Part shown: one piece after another, positions 47,701 to 59,946 of the stretch
Layout of the letters: each line of letters starts with the position of its first letter
Position numbering within the stretch: position 1 is the stretch's first letter
Assembly: GCA_030248215.1 (NCBI GenBank)
Contig: JASANG010000598.1
Span: 94,501 to 158,500, forward strand
Direction of reading: 5' to 3'
Source: Enoplolaimus lenunculus
Taxonomy: Eukaryota; Nematoda; Enoplea; Enoplida; Thoracostomopsidae
Length of the DNA: 64,000 nucleotides
Made by a program: the position numbers and the translations under genes
Notes under the pieces: model-generated
The model's input: only the letters and a program-made list of their open reading frames with translations
Database searches by the model: none
What the model was told of the DNA's origin: nothing

Positions 47701-50700
47701 ATATGAAAATGGGTTAATCTGACAGTACTGTACGTCTAATAATATGCTAAAATTCAAGTATGCCTGGCCTTATACAGTGACAAAATGTTGGAAATAATTC
47801 CACGTTTTAATTCACATTAATAAATAATTTGGGTTGTGGGATATACACTCATTTTTTTGTTACTTAGGTAATTGTGTTCTAGAAAACGGGAGCGTGAATG
47901 TCACGTGAATTGGAATAAACCGCTTGTAGTTAGCATTTTGTGTCATTTTGCTTCTAGCTTAGCTTCAGCAAAGTGCTCTTGAACTGTCTTGATATAACTC
48001 ATGTTTTGCAAGGTGCTTAGTGCCTTGAGTAATTGACGAGGTAGCCTTGAGACTAGCCTCGAATGTCCTCTGCCGTTCTGGGGTCTGCACTGTTGTTTCG
48101 CAATAAACGATCTTGGTCTTTGAGAATATACTTGATTGTGCCACGTGCGTTGTCTACAATATGAGCGGTAGCAGGTTTAGAGTAAGGGTAGGTGCGGAAC
48201 TAGTATACGCCAGCTGATCCGTAGCCGACGATTTCCTTACAAAAGCATGATCTCGATTTTTAAATGCCAAAACAGCAGTTGGAAAACGCAGGCACACTTG
48301 AAGTAGTTGAAGTAAGTTAACCAACAAATTGCCGATTCGCAAATGTATATAGCATTTATCACCAGTTGACGATAGCCTTTGTATCATACATAAGAATCAG
48401 AGCTTGGAATTAGAAACCTAGCACTTTTTAGCTTGAAAGCATCTACATAGTATTTCTAATTTCTATGTAGATTTTCCGTTGAGCAGATGCCACAGTTCGC
48501 TAGTTTGAAAACTATTACTAACAGTGATGATAAGTGCTACACATAGCTGACTATACAGCTCTAAAGTAATGCCTTTCTTGAACCTCACCTTCTGCAACAT
48601 CATCGTCCAAAATTGAGATGCAAGCATCAAGACAAGCGGTTAAAATTGCTGACGCTTCTGTATTATGCTCTCCGGTGCGTTGCGATTCGACATAAAATTG
48701 TGCCGCCCAATGACTATACGCTTTATAACACAGTAATTGTTCACGTGCAATATTCAAAAAGGCACTGCGAGCTGGCGCTATTTGAAATGATTGTGGCAGT
48801 GCGGTATTTACAGAATAAAGTTTGAGTTTCGTTGAGTAAACGATTCCCTAAAACTATAACAGTATGTAGACAAAGGGGTTCATCTTGATACCGAAAATAT
48901 CAGAATCGGATTCGGATACTTCAATATAGGTCCGACATCACCGTATTTAGTACTACTTGCTACAATTTTGTTTGTTGAAGAGTAATTTATATATTTATAC
49001 TAACATTAACCACTCAAGCGCTACGAAATTCCTGGAAATTCTCAAGTGGGGTGTGCGGTCCCCACTCGAGAAGTCCTCCCACATTTAGCTGCCCACTCCA
49101 AATATCTCCTCTGGCTGACAATTATACTTATAAAATCCGAAAGAAGAAAAAACAAAAAATTTGTTTTTGCGACACCATTTAAAAATAGCAAATTTAGCCA
49201 CTAGCGATTGGGCTATTGAAATGCCCTGGTTCAGTTATCGCAGTATTTTTACCGACAAAACTATTACATGCCTCAAAAAACGTTTAGGTTATTCCTCTAT
49301 AAGCAAATACTACTACGAGTTACGGTGTACTAGACTATGTGCTAAAACAGAGAAAATGTAAATACTCTTACCCGACAAAGGTCTTCAACAAATCCTTTTG
49401 TTGACTCAAAATGAATGCAAAATTGAGTTCCAGTAACAACATGAGCTATTGCAGCGGATGCTCTCAAAGTAACATTTAGATTTGTTGCTAAATTCAAGAT
49501 ATCGCATGTGTAAATAGCTGTTGCAGAATTGGCCAATAATTCCTCCAACTCCAGGTAACACCGTTCTTTGTCTGAATGAAGTTTTGTTAAGGCACAAAAA
49601 ATTTCAACTGGTATTAAATCGGCAATTTTGCTGATAAGGGTGATGACGGAACTTGAATATCGTAACCAATCAGAATCCTGTTAAACATTAAAACGTAGTT
49701 TTAAACGTTATTTGATAAAAATTTTCTGCTAAAAAAATTGCTGCATTTTTTACCAGAAGCATTACTAGCATATTTCGCAGTTCGCAGAATTTCAATTTAC
49801 CACCAATACAAAAACTACGCAATAACGACAAAATTCATCACAAAATTACACTGTGTTCGAATTTAACATTAACTGCCCTTGGTGTTAAACCGAAACCATA
49901 AAATACCGATTCGTAACCCAAATTCCACTTAATGTTCAAATAACAAAATAGCATTAATTTAAAGGCAAAAATTATTTCTTCCACCCATGCTGCTGTTACC
50001 CAGCCCGCAAGTAGTGGGAGGATTGTCGCCCATTCGCCATCACTGCGTATTGGTTCGTAAATCAGAGCTATAAATACGACAGTAACAGCCATATTTATGC
50101 ATTAAACCAGGATTCTAAAGTCATCCCCAAAGACCAAATGTGTAAATGTACCTCATCAAAACTAGTTTCCAACGATAAACGTTCGAGATATGGTTTAGCA
50201 GAAGGCCACAACAACATGTCCAGATAAGTTCCAAACATTCGAGAAAACAGTGGTTTAAAATTGTTACGATAGTCAGGACACGAATCAGATCGAGCGGTGA
50301 CAAAATCCACAAACACAGCCCAGCAATCTATACCGGTTTCAAAGCGCTCCAAAGAATGCTGAATGTTTAAAAAACATTAAACCATAAAATTACAAATTGC
50401 CCAATGCATTTTCACATAAGCATAACAATATCGACGTTACATGCACAGTTAAACTAAATTCTCACAAAAGTACAATATATTGAATTTACATTGCGTTGTT
50501 AAATTCAACCGACAATGTTACTATCCAATGAACAGCTTACAAACAGTTAATCTACTTGACAGAATAACTTTAAAAGCAAATTTTCCTATCCCTTAATATA
50601 ATTTCGATTTGAGCTGTTCTAATTTAAATATTTCGATATCGAGTAAAACTTTATATTCCCATTGAAAAAACATTCTGGTCTAGTTAGCACCGCTAGCGTA

Positions 50701-53700
50701 GAAATCAATCATTATATGAATGCTTGTGTCCGATATTTGACTTACCGACTGACAGTCAAACCATTTAATTAACATAAGAAAATTGATTACTTACTTGAGC
50801 AACAGTAAATGCAAAAACAACGTCAAGAAACGCATTAAGGGCAGTGCTTTCGTCGTACATGTGACATTTGTGGACAAAAAACACACGCAAAAATTCCAAA
50901 ACACAATCGACGTATCTGAAATGCAAAATGTTACACATTTAACAACCAGAATAACGAATGTATAACACTAAATCAAAAGGTGTAAATGAACCCGACGCAC
51001 CAATTACAGATGTACTTTCACAGCCACGACGACATATGGTATTTCAGGTCTCGACTGTTGATGGCACCGGATAAAAAATTATCCGAATAGCCAGCATGTT
51101 TTGAAGGATAATTATCGTATATAATGTGCCTATCACCAGGCCAAAATCTCAGTTTCAGCCGAAGAAGAATCTGTAGAGTACTTCTTAATAAGATGCTCGA
51201 TTTACAGTGCAGTTCGTCATATAGTATATAGATCACATACGTTGAATAAAATTCATACTAACATAAAGAAATTGACTAGATTCTGTTCATAACAGAGTCA
51301 TAAAGATTTTACTTTTGAACACCTCGAGCCGTTTCAATGAATAGATATGTAATCTAATCAAAACACTTGAAAACCACCGGCCAGAAATATGTAGTATTTT
51401 AATCATTAAAAACTTTACTACTTAAACTAATTATAAATTTTAGGTCATACTAAACAATTAAATTTAGATAGAAAGGACATTATTAAAGCTCCGCTTGTTC
51501 AAGAATGTATTCGCGGGATGGGTTTGCCTAATTTTGCACGCGTGCTCGCTATCGATTAAACAAGTCTGCATCTGGCAACCACGTGCGTGCTCCTTAAGAG
51601 TTTTAACATTAAGCAGCCTCTGACAATGAGTAGAAAAATCCTTGCATTAACTTACTCTTCATTGACCATGCAGCCCGAAGAGCGCTGTCCTGCAGAGTGC
51701 TTATCAGACAAACAAGAAGTTAAGTGAGAAATCCATTGGTATTGAAATCTGAACAATTTTGTTAGGATTGGAATGCAATCTAAAATAAAACTATGACACA
51801 TTAAATAAATACGACGAACTCAGTAAATAGCGCAAAAATCAGTCCTTTGTAGCCTTACCACTTCAGTACCAATTTTCGGATACCTTGTAAAAGTGATGTT
51901 GATATATACGAAGGGCTCCATGACCCGTTCCCCGCCCTGGAAATTTTTGGGGAAAATGAAAATTTTTCTTCCCTCAAATTAGCACTCCACACTCGAAGTT
52001 TGTAGATAAACAATTTAATACGAAGCGGGGGTGCACCTAACTTACTATTTATCCGAATTCGAATCCATTGCTAATTTGCCGAATCCGAACCTTGTATTTC
52101 GTAAATTTGCTACATATGGATAATTTGTTTCAAAATACCAAATAAGAACATCGCTTTTGGACCTGCATAACTAAATTTATTTATTATTCCAGATATAAAC
52201 TATTTCGCAATCAGTAATTATTCCGTGATGACGTTAGTTCTGCGATTTGTGAACTGAAACAAAAAATATTGATTTATATAACAAATTATTTAAAATTTCA
52301 ATTGTTCAAAAAATGTAAACATATACTGCCCAACATTTTTGCATTCGGTTTTTCGACTGTGCTTTTTCAGCACTATAATATTATATATCTATGTGTATTT
52401 TTTGAAAATAGCAGAAACCCATAAAATGCACCTTTCGGAAACGGTTTTGATGCTATTTCATTTAAGCATCGCGTCGCTCTTGCAGGCAAAGCACAATAAT
52501 CAGGATCGCAAATCAAACCAATATAAACAAGGACTAGCAAATGATCGAATAAGTCGCTGCACGAGAGAAGCTTTTCTGCCGGTAACAACTAAAATATTAG
52601 CATAAACTGAAATGTGTGCTTAACTGTAAATACATTAATTAGATATCACCAAATTATTAAAAAAGAATAACTTAGTATGATAAACTATAATTGGTAGAAT
52701 TATGCAAAGTAGTTGCTACCAACCCAACTGAGTAAGGATGGCGTAATATTTTTGAAAAATATTAAATTTTAATGTCATCCGTCGACGTCTGTTACATACC
52801 GAAGTACTGCGGTATCGAACGCAAATTGCTTGCGTACAATACCGTGCGAGAAGGACGGTGATGGACGGCGCCGCACGATCGGACAGCGCTACCCTAAAAG
52901 GTCACGCGAAACAAAAACAGCATACAAACAGTCCGAGTTAAAGCTTTATATGTTCAACAATTAAATGTTTCTAACCCCACTAGCAAGGGCAATAAGGTCA
53001 AGTGTAGCAAGCGTCACCCGGTGTCCGGTATCGGTGATAAAGTTTGAAAGAATGACTTTTCCAGACATACAAAGAGCGTGCAATTCCTCAACGAGATTGC
53101 CCAGTTCGATCACAGTTAGCGGGCGCGCTTTATGGTAGTGCAGAATTCTTAGCAATATATCACGAACTACTGAACATAATATATCTGAAACAAAATCAAG
53201 TTTATTACAATTATTTTTCAAAAATAGTCCGGTTCGATAGCAGCACAACGTTAGAAATTATCTTGTTCTAATTTAACGACAAATAAAGAAAAAATACTAT
53301 ATTTAAATCGTTGATGTTCCCAGTGGCGGATTCAGGATCTCAAAACGGGGGGGCAAAATTTCACAGATAATAAGCTTATTTTTGACCCATACTGTAGTGA
53401 CCCAAATAGGAGGGGGTCCCCATTTTGAGTCCCAATTAATATGAGTTCGTATCCCTAATAAGAATCCCTAAGCGGGTAGAGTCCTTAAACCCTTGTTTAC
53501 AGTCCATAAATGTCTATTATCCCTAATTATAGAGCATAAATGACGCCAGGGCCAAGAAACTTTAAAGCGTGCATATACTATTGTGTATAAAACAGATAAA
53601 TAAACAGCGTAGAACAGCAATTGACACTATATAATTTTTGTCGAGATGCTGTTGGGGGCCACGGCCGGGGTGCCCCCCGTGGATCCGCCATTGGATGTTC

Positions 53701-55989
53701 CATCAAATCTTCTAAGCCAAATATTATTGTACAAGGAATATACGTTAAAACTACTATGTCGTTACATACCTTTGCACAGAAGAATGAGCTCCATGACTTG
53801 AACAACAAACAAACTTTCACGATCTCCTCGCATCAACAGTATAACATATTTGCTTGATCTGAAAACAAGCCGTGAACTCAAAAATAAGTATACGAAACAT
53901 GACACATACAATCACAAATACTACGCCAGCTATAATAATTTCGAGTGTCAATTAAATTTTCGCAAAAGGGAAAGGCAAATGCAGGGCACAACCGAAATTG
54001 CTATTCTGGCTGGAATTCCCGGAAACATACGATTTTTGCCGATTTTGCACATAGCGGTCAACTGAAATGCTATCAATTTCACATCTTGTCGCATATAAGT
54101 GCATCTGATCACGTTAAATTATTCATACGTAATCATTTAAACACTAAATCTTTCTATTTTTCGAAATGAAATCTTTGCATATCGTTCAATTTTGTTAATA
54201 AGTTGAAACATTTTATGATCTCTCATGCGTGATTTTGCAAGGTTAGTATAAATGTGATGATGAAGTCACTAGAACATTAAACGTTCGTTTTTGGCAAATT
54301 TTCTACAGTAGAACAGAAATTAAATTATGCGATGGAAAAATTATATTTCAAATTCCGGATCGTTTATTTTACAAATACAATTTAAAACCGTGCCAGTAGC
54401 CCATTTTCAGTTAAAAGTATTGTTCAGCAAAAATGATCTTCAACACGTTAGACATTGAATGTAAAAGCAGAACCTAAGGTCTGATAATTCAAGGTATATA
54501 CATTACTTTTTAAACCATCACCTACTTTAGACCAATAAACTCTTGCAATGTCGCACCAGCTAGCATAATACCAAGCAATGTAGTTGCGTTATCAGTAATC
54601 AGCTTAAATATGCACAAATTTGTATACCCATTATACACAAGGAGTTTATTTCGATGTCACAACACAACACTCCTTTTAATTAAACAACTGCATCACGAAA
54701 ATTTTTTACCTTAAATAAACTAAAGATAACCTCAAATACAATTCATAAAGCAACAATAAAACACACTTCCTTAAATCCGACAAATAAAGCAGGATAGGCC
54801 GTTGCATCCTCGTAGCAGCATAACGCGCCCAATATACTTAACGTTTTATTCAGTAAAAATGGAGAAGCCGTATGTAATAGAAGCTTTCCACAGCTTGAAG
54901 CTGACTTTTCTCTCAATTCTGAATTAAACCGATGCATCTGCTCGGTGAAAAAAGTTCGAAGCTCGTTGCGCAACTTTGAATTATCAGTGAACATTAGACG
55001 CCGCCTCATGGTATCCTAAAATTCAACCCTACAGAATTATATTAATCTGAAACAATGTTTGAAGTGGTACATATGCATTCTTCTCTGTGATTACGTAATG
55101 TTACTGCAAAAGTAAAATAACTGCTTTCATTGAGTAATTAAAGTGTTAACAAACCTTCAAGTTCCAAAATTAGCTGTGAATTTACTGGCGAGCAAAACTC
55201 GTTTTTGACCCAAGATAAAATAAAAATTGAAGTCTATCGTTATCAGACTTACCTGCATTGCAGCAGAGTTTACGTAATAGCTCAAAATTGTGAATAACAA
55301 TATATACGTACCTGTATGGATTGAAAACAAAACATAAGCAAGTGCTCATTTTCGCTGGTCGATATTATTTGAAGAGCTGTCATCCAAAACTCTTTGTTGT
55401 TGCTAAGCGTTTTCAATTGCTTTTCTAAAGTGTAAAAATTATATAAAAAATAAAATATTTAAGGATAATCAGTTTGGGTATCAACCAAGCTGCAACCGGA
55501 ATTACAATTCACCGGAACCGGAATTTGAAAAATTACTGCAACCGGAAAAGAAAAGTAAAATATACGTACATGCCACTGAAAAATTCATTTCTATTTCGGT
55601 TTTAGCAGTATTATTGTTTAAATAACCTTAGGCGAAGATAGGTATTCATTAATCTGCTGTATATCAGATTTTCCTTATCCATGGAAGAGCAATCTACCTT
55701 TGATCGTTGATTTTCGTTGATTGTCAAGACTTCGATCACACTCTGGAGTTTAGTTTAAATGTTTCCTCGGCAAACTTAGTTTTATCATCTCCAACAAAAC
55801 TGACTGACATTAAATAATGAACAATATGTTAAATAGATGTTTAGTTCTTGCAAACCCTATCAGATGAATGGAATAAAACACACCTATATCTTTCTTCCTG
55901 GAATTTGAGCATGACGGATGAAAAAACTCGTTGAGCAAATTCTCCAATTGTGACCGCAATTCAAGCAACTGCGCCTGACTCTGCGTCAT
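41418..55989 (-). CDS. XPO6: Exportin-6, about 19 exons, about 1,110 aa
   Basis: Importin-beta family receptor which, with RanGTP, exports profilin-actin from the nucleus. Exons: 55884-55989 (ATG), 55312-55424, 54767-55015, 54526-54602, 52976-53184, about 52419-52588, about 51656-51699, 50795-50915, 50152-50358, 49372-49677, 48589-48847, 47129-47271, 46392-46596, 45775-45930, 45364-45478, 44653-44764, 43440-43751, 42368-42469, 41418-41747. Matches to human XPO6 from memory: MTQSQAQLLELRSQLENLL with NEFFHPSCSNSRKK; KLYSVNTALPQSF then CYKAYSHWAAQFY; ILTTARPYYILSMQSVQQL; FVLPWYSAVDSEQEW; MRWRYFFK; SFLPEFLADA. Phases agree across nearly all junctions. Two short stretches were not found: about 15 residues after exon 4 and about 25 after exon 6. 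The borders of exons 4, 6 and 7 are tentative. Exon 17 holds a Ser/Thr-rich insert. Confidence 0.92.
43440..43751 (-). CDS. XPO6: Exportin-6 exon 17 with Ser/Thr-rich insert
   Basis: It begins ISSIDVKSDFYALLASVIE and MRWRYFFK, the counterpart of human LFRTLHHNWRYFFKS. A run of about 50 residues rich in Ser, Thr, Ala and Gly follows (for example SSWSSTATATSEGSG) before QLMQYFVDIMK. Human exportin-6 is much shorter here. The insert looks disordered and could hold phosphorylation sites. The exon is 104 whole codons. Confidence 0.85.
52785..52905. repeat. GC-rich foldback repeat, third copy
   Basis: It has gtccgtcgacg-like and ggacggtgatggacggcgcc sequence within an exportin-6 intron, about 70 bp downstream of exon 5, related to the copies at 23.8 and 33.5 kb. 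Confidence 0.5.
53321..53693. mobile_element. hAT-type MITE family 3 with perfect target duplication
   Basis: Ends cagtggcggattcagg and gtggatccgccattg are flanked by GATGTTCC at 53313-53320 and 53694-53701. A family 1 MITE fragment is nested inside. It lies in the exportin-6 intron between exons 4 and 5. Confidence 0.9.
53392..53580. mobile_element. TA-MITE family 1, partial copy inside a hAT element
   Basis: It begins ctgtagtgacccaaatagg and carries the family interior up to the ccagggccaag stretch, then stops. It sits wholly within the hAT-type element 53321-53693, so it arrived later. Confidence 0.82.
55884..55989 (-). CDS. XPO6: Exportin-6 exon 1
   Basis: The ATG at 55989 begins MTQSQAQLLELRSQ and runs to FFHPSCSNSRKKDI, matching the N-terminal helix of exportin-6 (LMTEFFHDCTTNERKREI in human). 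The donor is GATATAG/gtgtgt, phase 1, and the next exon supplies AA to make Glu. The importin-beta N-terminal domain that contacts Ran follows in exons 2-3, where KLRNELRTFFTEQM is the landmark. Confidence 0.85.
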
Positions 55990-57240
55990 GACACCAGTTA
56001 AATACCAACGCTGAGCAAAACCTAGATATCAATAAATATATAAAACTCATATATTACTGCGCGCCGACATACTTTCTCTAAATAGGTATAACTTTAATTG
56101 TATCGTCGTAAAAATCTTTTTACATTTGCAGCACATGCCTCAGAGCGAAAGTAGTTTTTGTCTACACCTAGCTAGGTATATTGATAGTAGTACTCTTTTG
56201 GCATGTCACAAGTTGGGTAGACTGTACGATGGTTTTTAGCTGTAAGCGCTTACAGTTAACATTGAGGGTAGTTCATAAACTACTTGAATCCAAAAACCTA
56301 TGGCAGACATATTTTCAGTCTAGAGAGCTGCGATTGATTCACACCGCCTCACAAACAGCCGCTGGGTTTGTAAGTTTTTATGCTTTATAACAACCTCAAC
56401 ACTTTGCTACATGTCATTATGTTGGTTCACCGTGTTTTACAGCTGCTGTGTATAAAAATACTACATGTGCATTAACAGTTCTCAGATATGGACGTTCTTA
56501 CTTGTCTTAATGCATGAGAGCAGGTCACAAGAGTGATCGGACACAAAATCTACAGTTTAATGGTTAATCGTTTTTCTCTAACGTTGCTTTAGCTGTTTAT
56601 CTATATATTAAGGCTGGAACGCCCCACATACTTATTTTGGGCAACTTTCCAACGTTAACGCATCTGTAAACGTAAAATCATTTTGTCAGCGCTGTAGAGT
56701 ATCCAAAATAGATACAGTGTACGTATCGTCTTATGTATTCGGTATTTGTGCGAACTTTGTATTAACGGGAACTTGGAATATACTAAATTTTGATACTACA
56801 CATAAAGATTTATAAATAGGAAAACTATGTCTAAGATGAACTTCTCTAAAGTTGTAAGATATGATTCATGTTGAACAAAAACCGTAGTTAGCAGACACTG
56901 TAGTATTTTCAAGTAATAAAATTAAAACAAGGAAGGCATACATATGGTGCAAAAATTGGTATTTGGTAAAACGATAAGAAAGTTGCTTTTTATTACTTAT
57001 TGACTATAGTTCCACTGTGGACGGCCCAGCGAAAGGTAGCCAAACCTGTTACATTGAGAAAGTTGCACATGTGTGCAACTATGAATTATCATTAAAGCCA
57101 CAGGAATTATTGACCGCGTGTGTTAGTAAGAATATAATATTTTTTAAGCATTTGAGAAGTGCAGTTTACAGCTAAATTTATACAGCTGAACTAAAACCGA
57201 TAACGGCAATTCACATAGAGTATTAAAAAATTCGAAGCTA

Positions 57241-57428
57241 CTGTAATGACCAGAATATAGATGTGGGTAATAAGAGGGGTCCCCATTTTGAGTTCCAATC
57301 AATAGGAGTCCGAGAATCCTAAAACGAAACCCTAACAACAATCCATAAATGTCCAGCTAATTGATGCCTAAATGCAGTGCATAAATAACTCGAGGACCAA
57401 ATAAAATAGATTTCGAAACTTTAACGCA
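57241..57428. mobile_element. TA-MITE family 1, truncated copy (outermost of a nest)
   Basis: It begins ctgtaatgaccagaatat after TA and runs to ctttaacgca, where a second copy of the same family starts at a TA. Confidence 0.78.
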
Positions 57429-57734
57429 TACTGTAGTGACACGAATAAGAGGGGGGACGGATATTTATTTGGCCTCTCCAAAGGGAACCCCATATTATTC
57501 GGTTACTGACTGTTATTTATATATTTTAACCTACGCTCCGCCACCCTTCGTTAACGATATATATCCGGTGCTTATTGCTTGAATTGCACGTTTATTTGTC
57601 TTTGGGCCCATGTATAGTTGAGTGCCGTCCCAAAATCCCACCGTCCCAACTAAAAAATTGATACTTTTTGTTTGTGGTGGGATTTTGGGATTTTGGAATG
57701 TTGGGATTTTGCGTTTTCAATAATATTGATCGAA

Positions 57735-58530
57735 AGCAATTCTGTAGGCTTAGGCTTAGGCTTAGATTTAGGATTATGTAATCCTTTGGCTCAAGATTTA
57801 GGTTTAGGAATAGCAACGCTCCGTCTTAAGCTTAGGTATTTAGGTGTTTATCCGTAACATCTGGTGTAAAGCTTAAATATACATTTTAGAGGTGCCTTAG
57901 CCTTAGGCGTAGGCTTTGAACTAGTCTACGGCTCAGGCTTAGGCCTAGGCTTAGGCAGAGTTTTAGGACGCTGAGGCTCTAGCAATTGGTTTAAACGTAG
58001 ATTAATTCATGAATGACCAATATGGGCTAAGTCTTAGGGTCCTATGTATAGAACAAGACCGGATCGTTTTCCGGAGGGGCTATAATAGAGTCAGTTTATG
58101 CTTTAGACTTTTTTGCTTAGGCTAATAGGCTTAGGCTCATACAAACACTTAGGTTTAGAGTTAGGCTTAGGCTTAGGCTTTCGCTTAAGTTTACGCTTAG
58201 GCTTTCGCTTAAGTTTACGCTTAGGCTTTAGGAGCAGGCTTTGTTTGTGTAGATTAGACCATAGATAGCATTGGCTTAGGCTTAAGCCGAGGCTTTATGA
58301 ATAGGTTTTAAACAAACAACAATTAGCTCTTGAATAACTCTTGGGCTATCTTAGGCTTAAGCTTAGGCTCAAGCGGGTTTCACGTTAATTAAATCTTAAA
58401 ATAACCGTTGGGCTAAATCTTAGGCTTAGGACTAGGCTTAGGCTTAGGATTACGGTTAGCCTTAGGCTTGGACTTAAGTTTAGGTTTAGGCTCAGCCTTG
58501 GGCACAGGTCTAGGGTTAGGTTAGCTTAGG
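57735..58530. repeat. Degenerate (TTAGGC)n arrays
   Basis: Long runs of taggcttaggcttagg with drifted units such as tttaggtttaggc and ggattaggatt lie inside the hAT-type element 57605-59644. Shorter runs occur within most family 2 copies. The hexamer equals the nematode telomere repeat, but here it is part of the transposon interior. Confidence 0.8.
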
Positions 58531-58544
58531 TTTAAGAGCATACC

Positions 58545-58617
58545 TTCTACTATATCCCAAAATCCCAAAATACAATCTTCGACCATATCACCACCCAAAA
58601 TCCCACCGTCGTCCATA
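58545..58617. repeat. Minisatellite, left remnant
   Basis: It has tatcccaaaatcccaaaata and cccaaaatcccaccgtcg units, cut from the main array by the family 1 MITE at 58618-59065. A third small patch lies at 57635-57710. Confidence 0.85.
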
Positions 58618-59065
58618 CTGTATTGACCCGAATAAGAGGGGAAGGGGTAATAAGAGGGGGGTGACCATTTTGAGTCCGAATCAATTGGAGTCTGTATCCC
58701 TAATAAGAGTCCGTAAGCGGATAGAGTTCCTAAACCATAATTAGAGTCCATAAATGTCAAAACCTTAATTGTAGCGCATAAGTGACTCCAGGATCAAAGA
58801 ATTTGAGTTCGAAACTTTAAAACGTAATTAAATTTTGAAAGTACATTCCTAAGTTTAACCTGGTATTATCGCTCAAGCTATTGACACAAGAGAAATAAAC
58901 GTTTAATTCAACGGATAATTGCAGTGCCAGATATATATCGGTAACGAAGGGCGGCGGAGCGTGGGTTAAAAATAAATAACAGTCCGTAACCGAATAACAA
59001 AATGGGGTACCCTCTGGAGAGGCCACATAATTATCAGTCCCCCCGTCTTATTCGGGTCACTACAG
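58618..59065. mobile_element. TA-MITE family 1, full copy inside a minisatellite
   Basis: Both TIRs and flanking TA are present, 448 bp. The minisatellite motif (atcccaaaatcccacc) occurs on both sides, so this copy inserted into an existing array. Confidence 0.9.
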
Positions 59066-59630
59066 TATCCCGAAATCCCATCCGAAATCACCAAAATCCC
59101 ATCATCAACCATATCTCGAAATCCCAGAATCCAAAAATCCCACCATCGAATATATCCCGAAATCACAAAATCTCAAAATCCCACCTTCGACCATATCCCG
59201 AAATCCTAAAATCCCACCATCGACCTTATCCCGAAATCCCATAATCCAAAAATCCCACCTTCGACCATGTCCCAAAATCCAAAAATCCCAAAATCCCACC
59301 TTCAAACATATCCCGAAATCCTAAAATCCCACCATCGACCTTATCCCGAAATCCCATAATCCCAAAATCCCACCTTCGACCATATCCCAAAATCCAAAAA
59401 TCCCAAAATCCCACCTTCGACCATATCCCGAAATCCCAAAAACCCACCTTCGACCATATCCCAAAATCCAAAAATCCCAAAATCCCACCTTCAAACATAT
59501 CCCGAAATCCTGAAATCCCACCATCGACCTTATCCCGAAATCCCATGATTTCAAAATCCCACCTTCGACCATATCCCGAAATCCCAAAATCCCAAAATCC
59601 CAGGATAGTGAGATTTTGGGAAGGCAGCAA
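59066..59630. repeat. Minisatellite with higher-order units
   Basis: Tandem units of about 31-45 bp read like catatcccgaaatcccaaaa followed by tcccaccttcgac. They group into larger blocks of roughly 130-200 bp that alternate ccttcgacc and ccatcgacc types. Long open frames on the minus strand (repeating Gly-Phe-Trp-Asp words) are by-products. Confidence 0.92.
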
Positions 59631-59849
59631 GGTTTACATGGGCCTGTCTTTGTATCAAAATTTTGAGCGATAATGCAAGGTTATACTTTGCTTTTAAATC
59701 TCAAGTATGCTTTAAAGCTTCGAGCTCAACGTTATTTGGTCCTAAATGGGTACTCCCTCTGACCCCCTCTTATTCGGGTCATACGGTATTTAGTATAATT
59801 GCAGCATATTTTTTAAATGTGCCATGCATTCTATAAAACGATCAGTTGT

Positions 59850-59946
59850 CGTTTGACTCTGGCAGAGTCGAATTTTACTCCAGTTTGTGTAGTCCCGCAG
59901 AGCCTATTTCGGAGAAAGTCAATATGAACTCACTATATTTGCAGTG
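59850..59946. mobile_element. MITE family 4, half copy
   Basis: It matches the right arm of 35302-35495 (cagtttgtgtagtc, cctatttcgga, tatttgcagtg followed by ta). The left arm is lost. Confidence 0.75.

Larger units (their letters stand above)
57605..59644. mobile_element. Long hAT-type family 2 element carrying arrays and a minisatellite
   Basis: Ends ggcccatgtatag and tttacatgggcc are flanked by a perfect 8-bp duplication TGTCTTTG (57597-57604, 59645-59652). The 2,040-bp interior holds long degenerate (ttaggc)n arrays, the atcccaaaatccc minisatellite and an inserted family 1 MITE. No transposase is seen. Confidence 0.85.
57431..59786. mobile_element. TA-MITE family 1 copy split by a 2.0-kb hAT-type insertion
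   Basis: The left half is 57431-57604 and the right half resumes at 59645, ending gggtcatacgg before TA. The break falls in the family sequence tttatttgtctt...tgagcgataatg, and the 8 bp TGTCTTTG is duplicated on each side of the insertion. Confidence 0.88.

Noticed and set aside
57735-58530. Telomere or interstitial telomere (TTAGGC)n
   Set aside because: The hexamer recurs inside short transposons with defined ends across the window, so it is element interior, not a chromosome end.
59226-59630. Minus-strand frame of 134 codons with repeated Gly-Phe-Trp-Asp words
   Set aside because: It is a by-product of the minisatellite whose units keep frames open; there is no splice context or natural composition.
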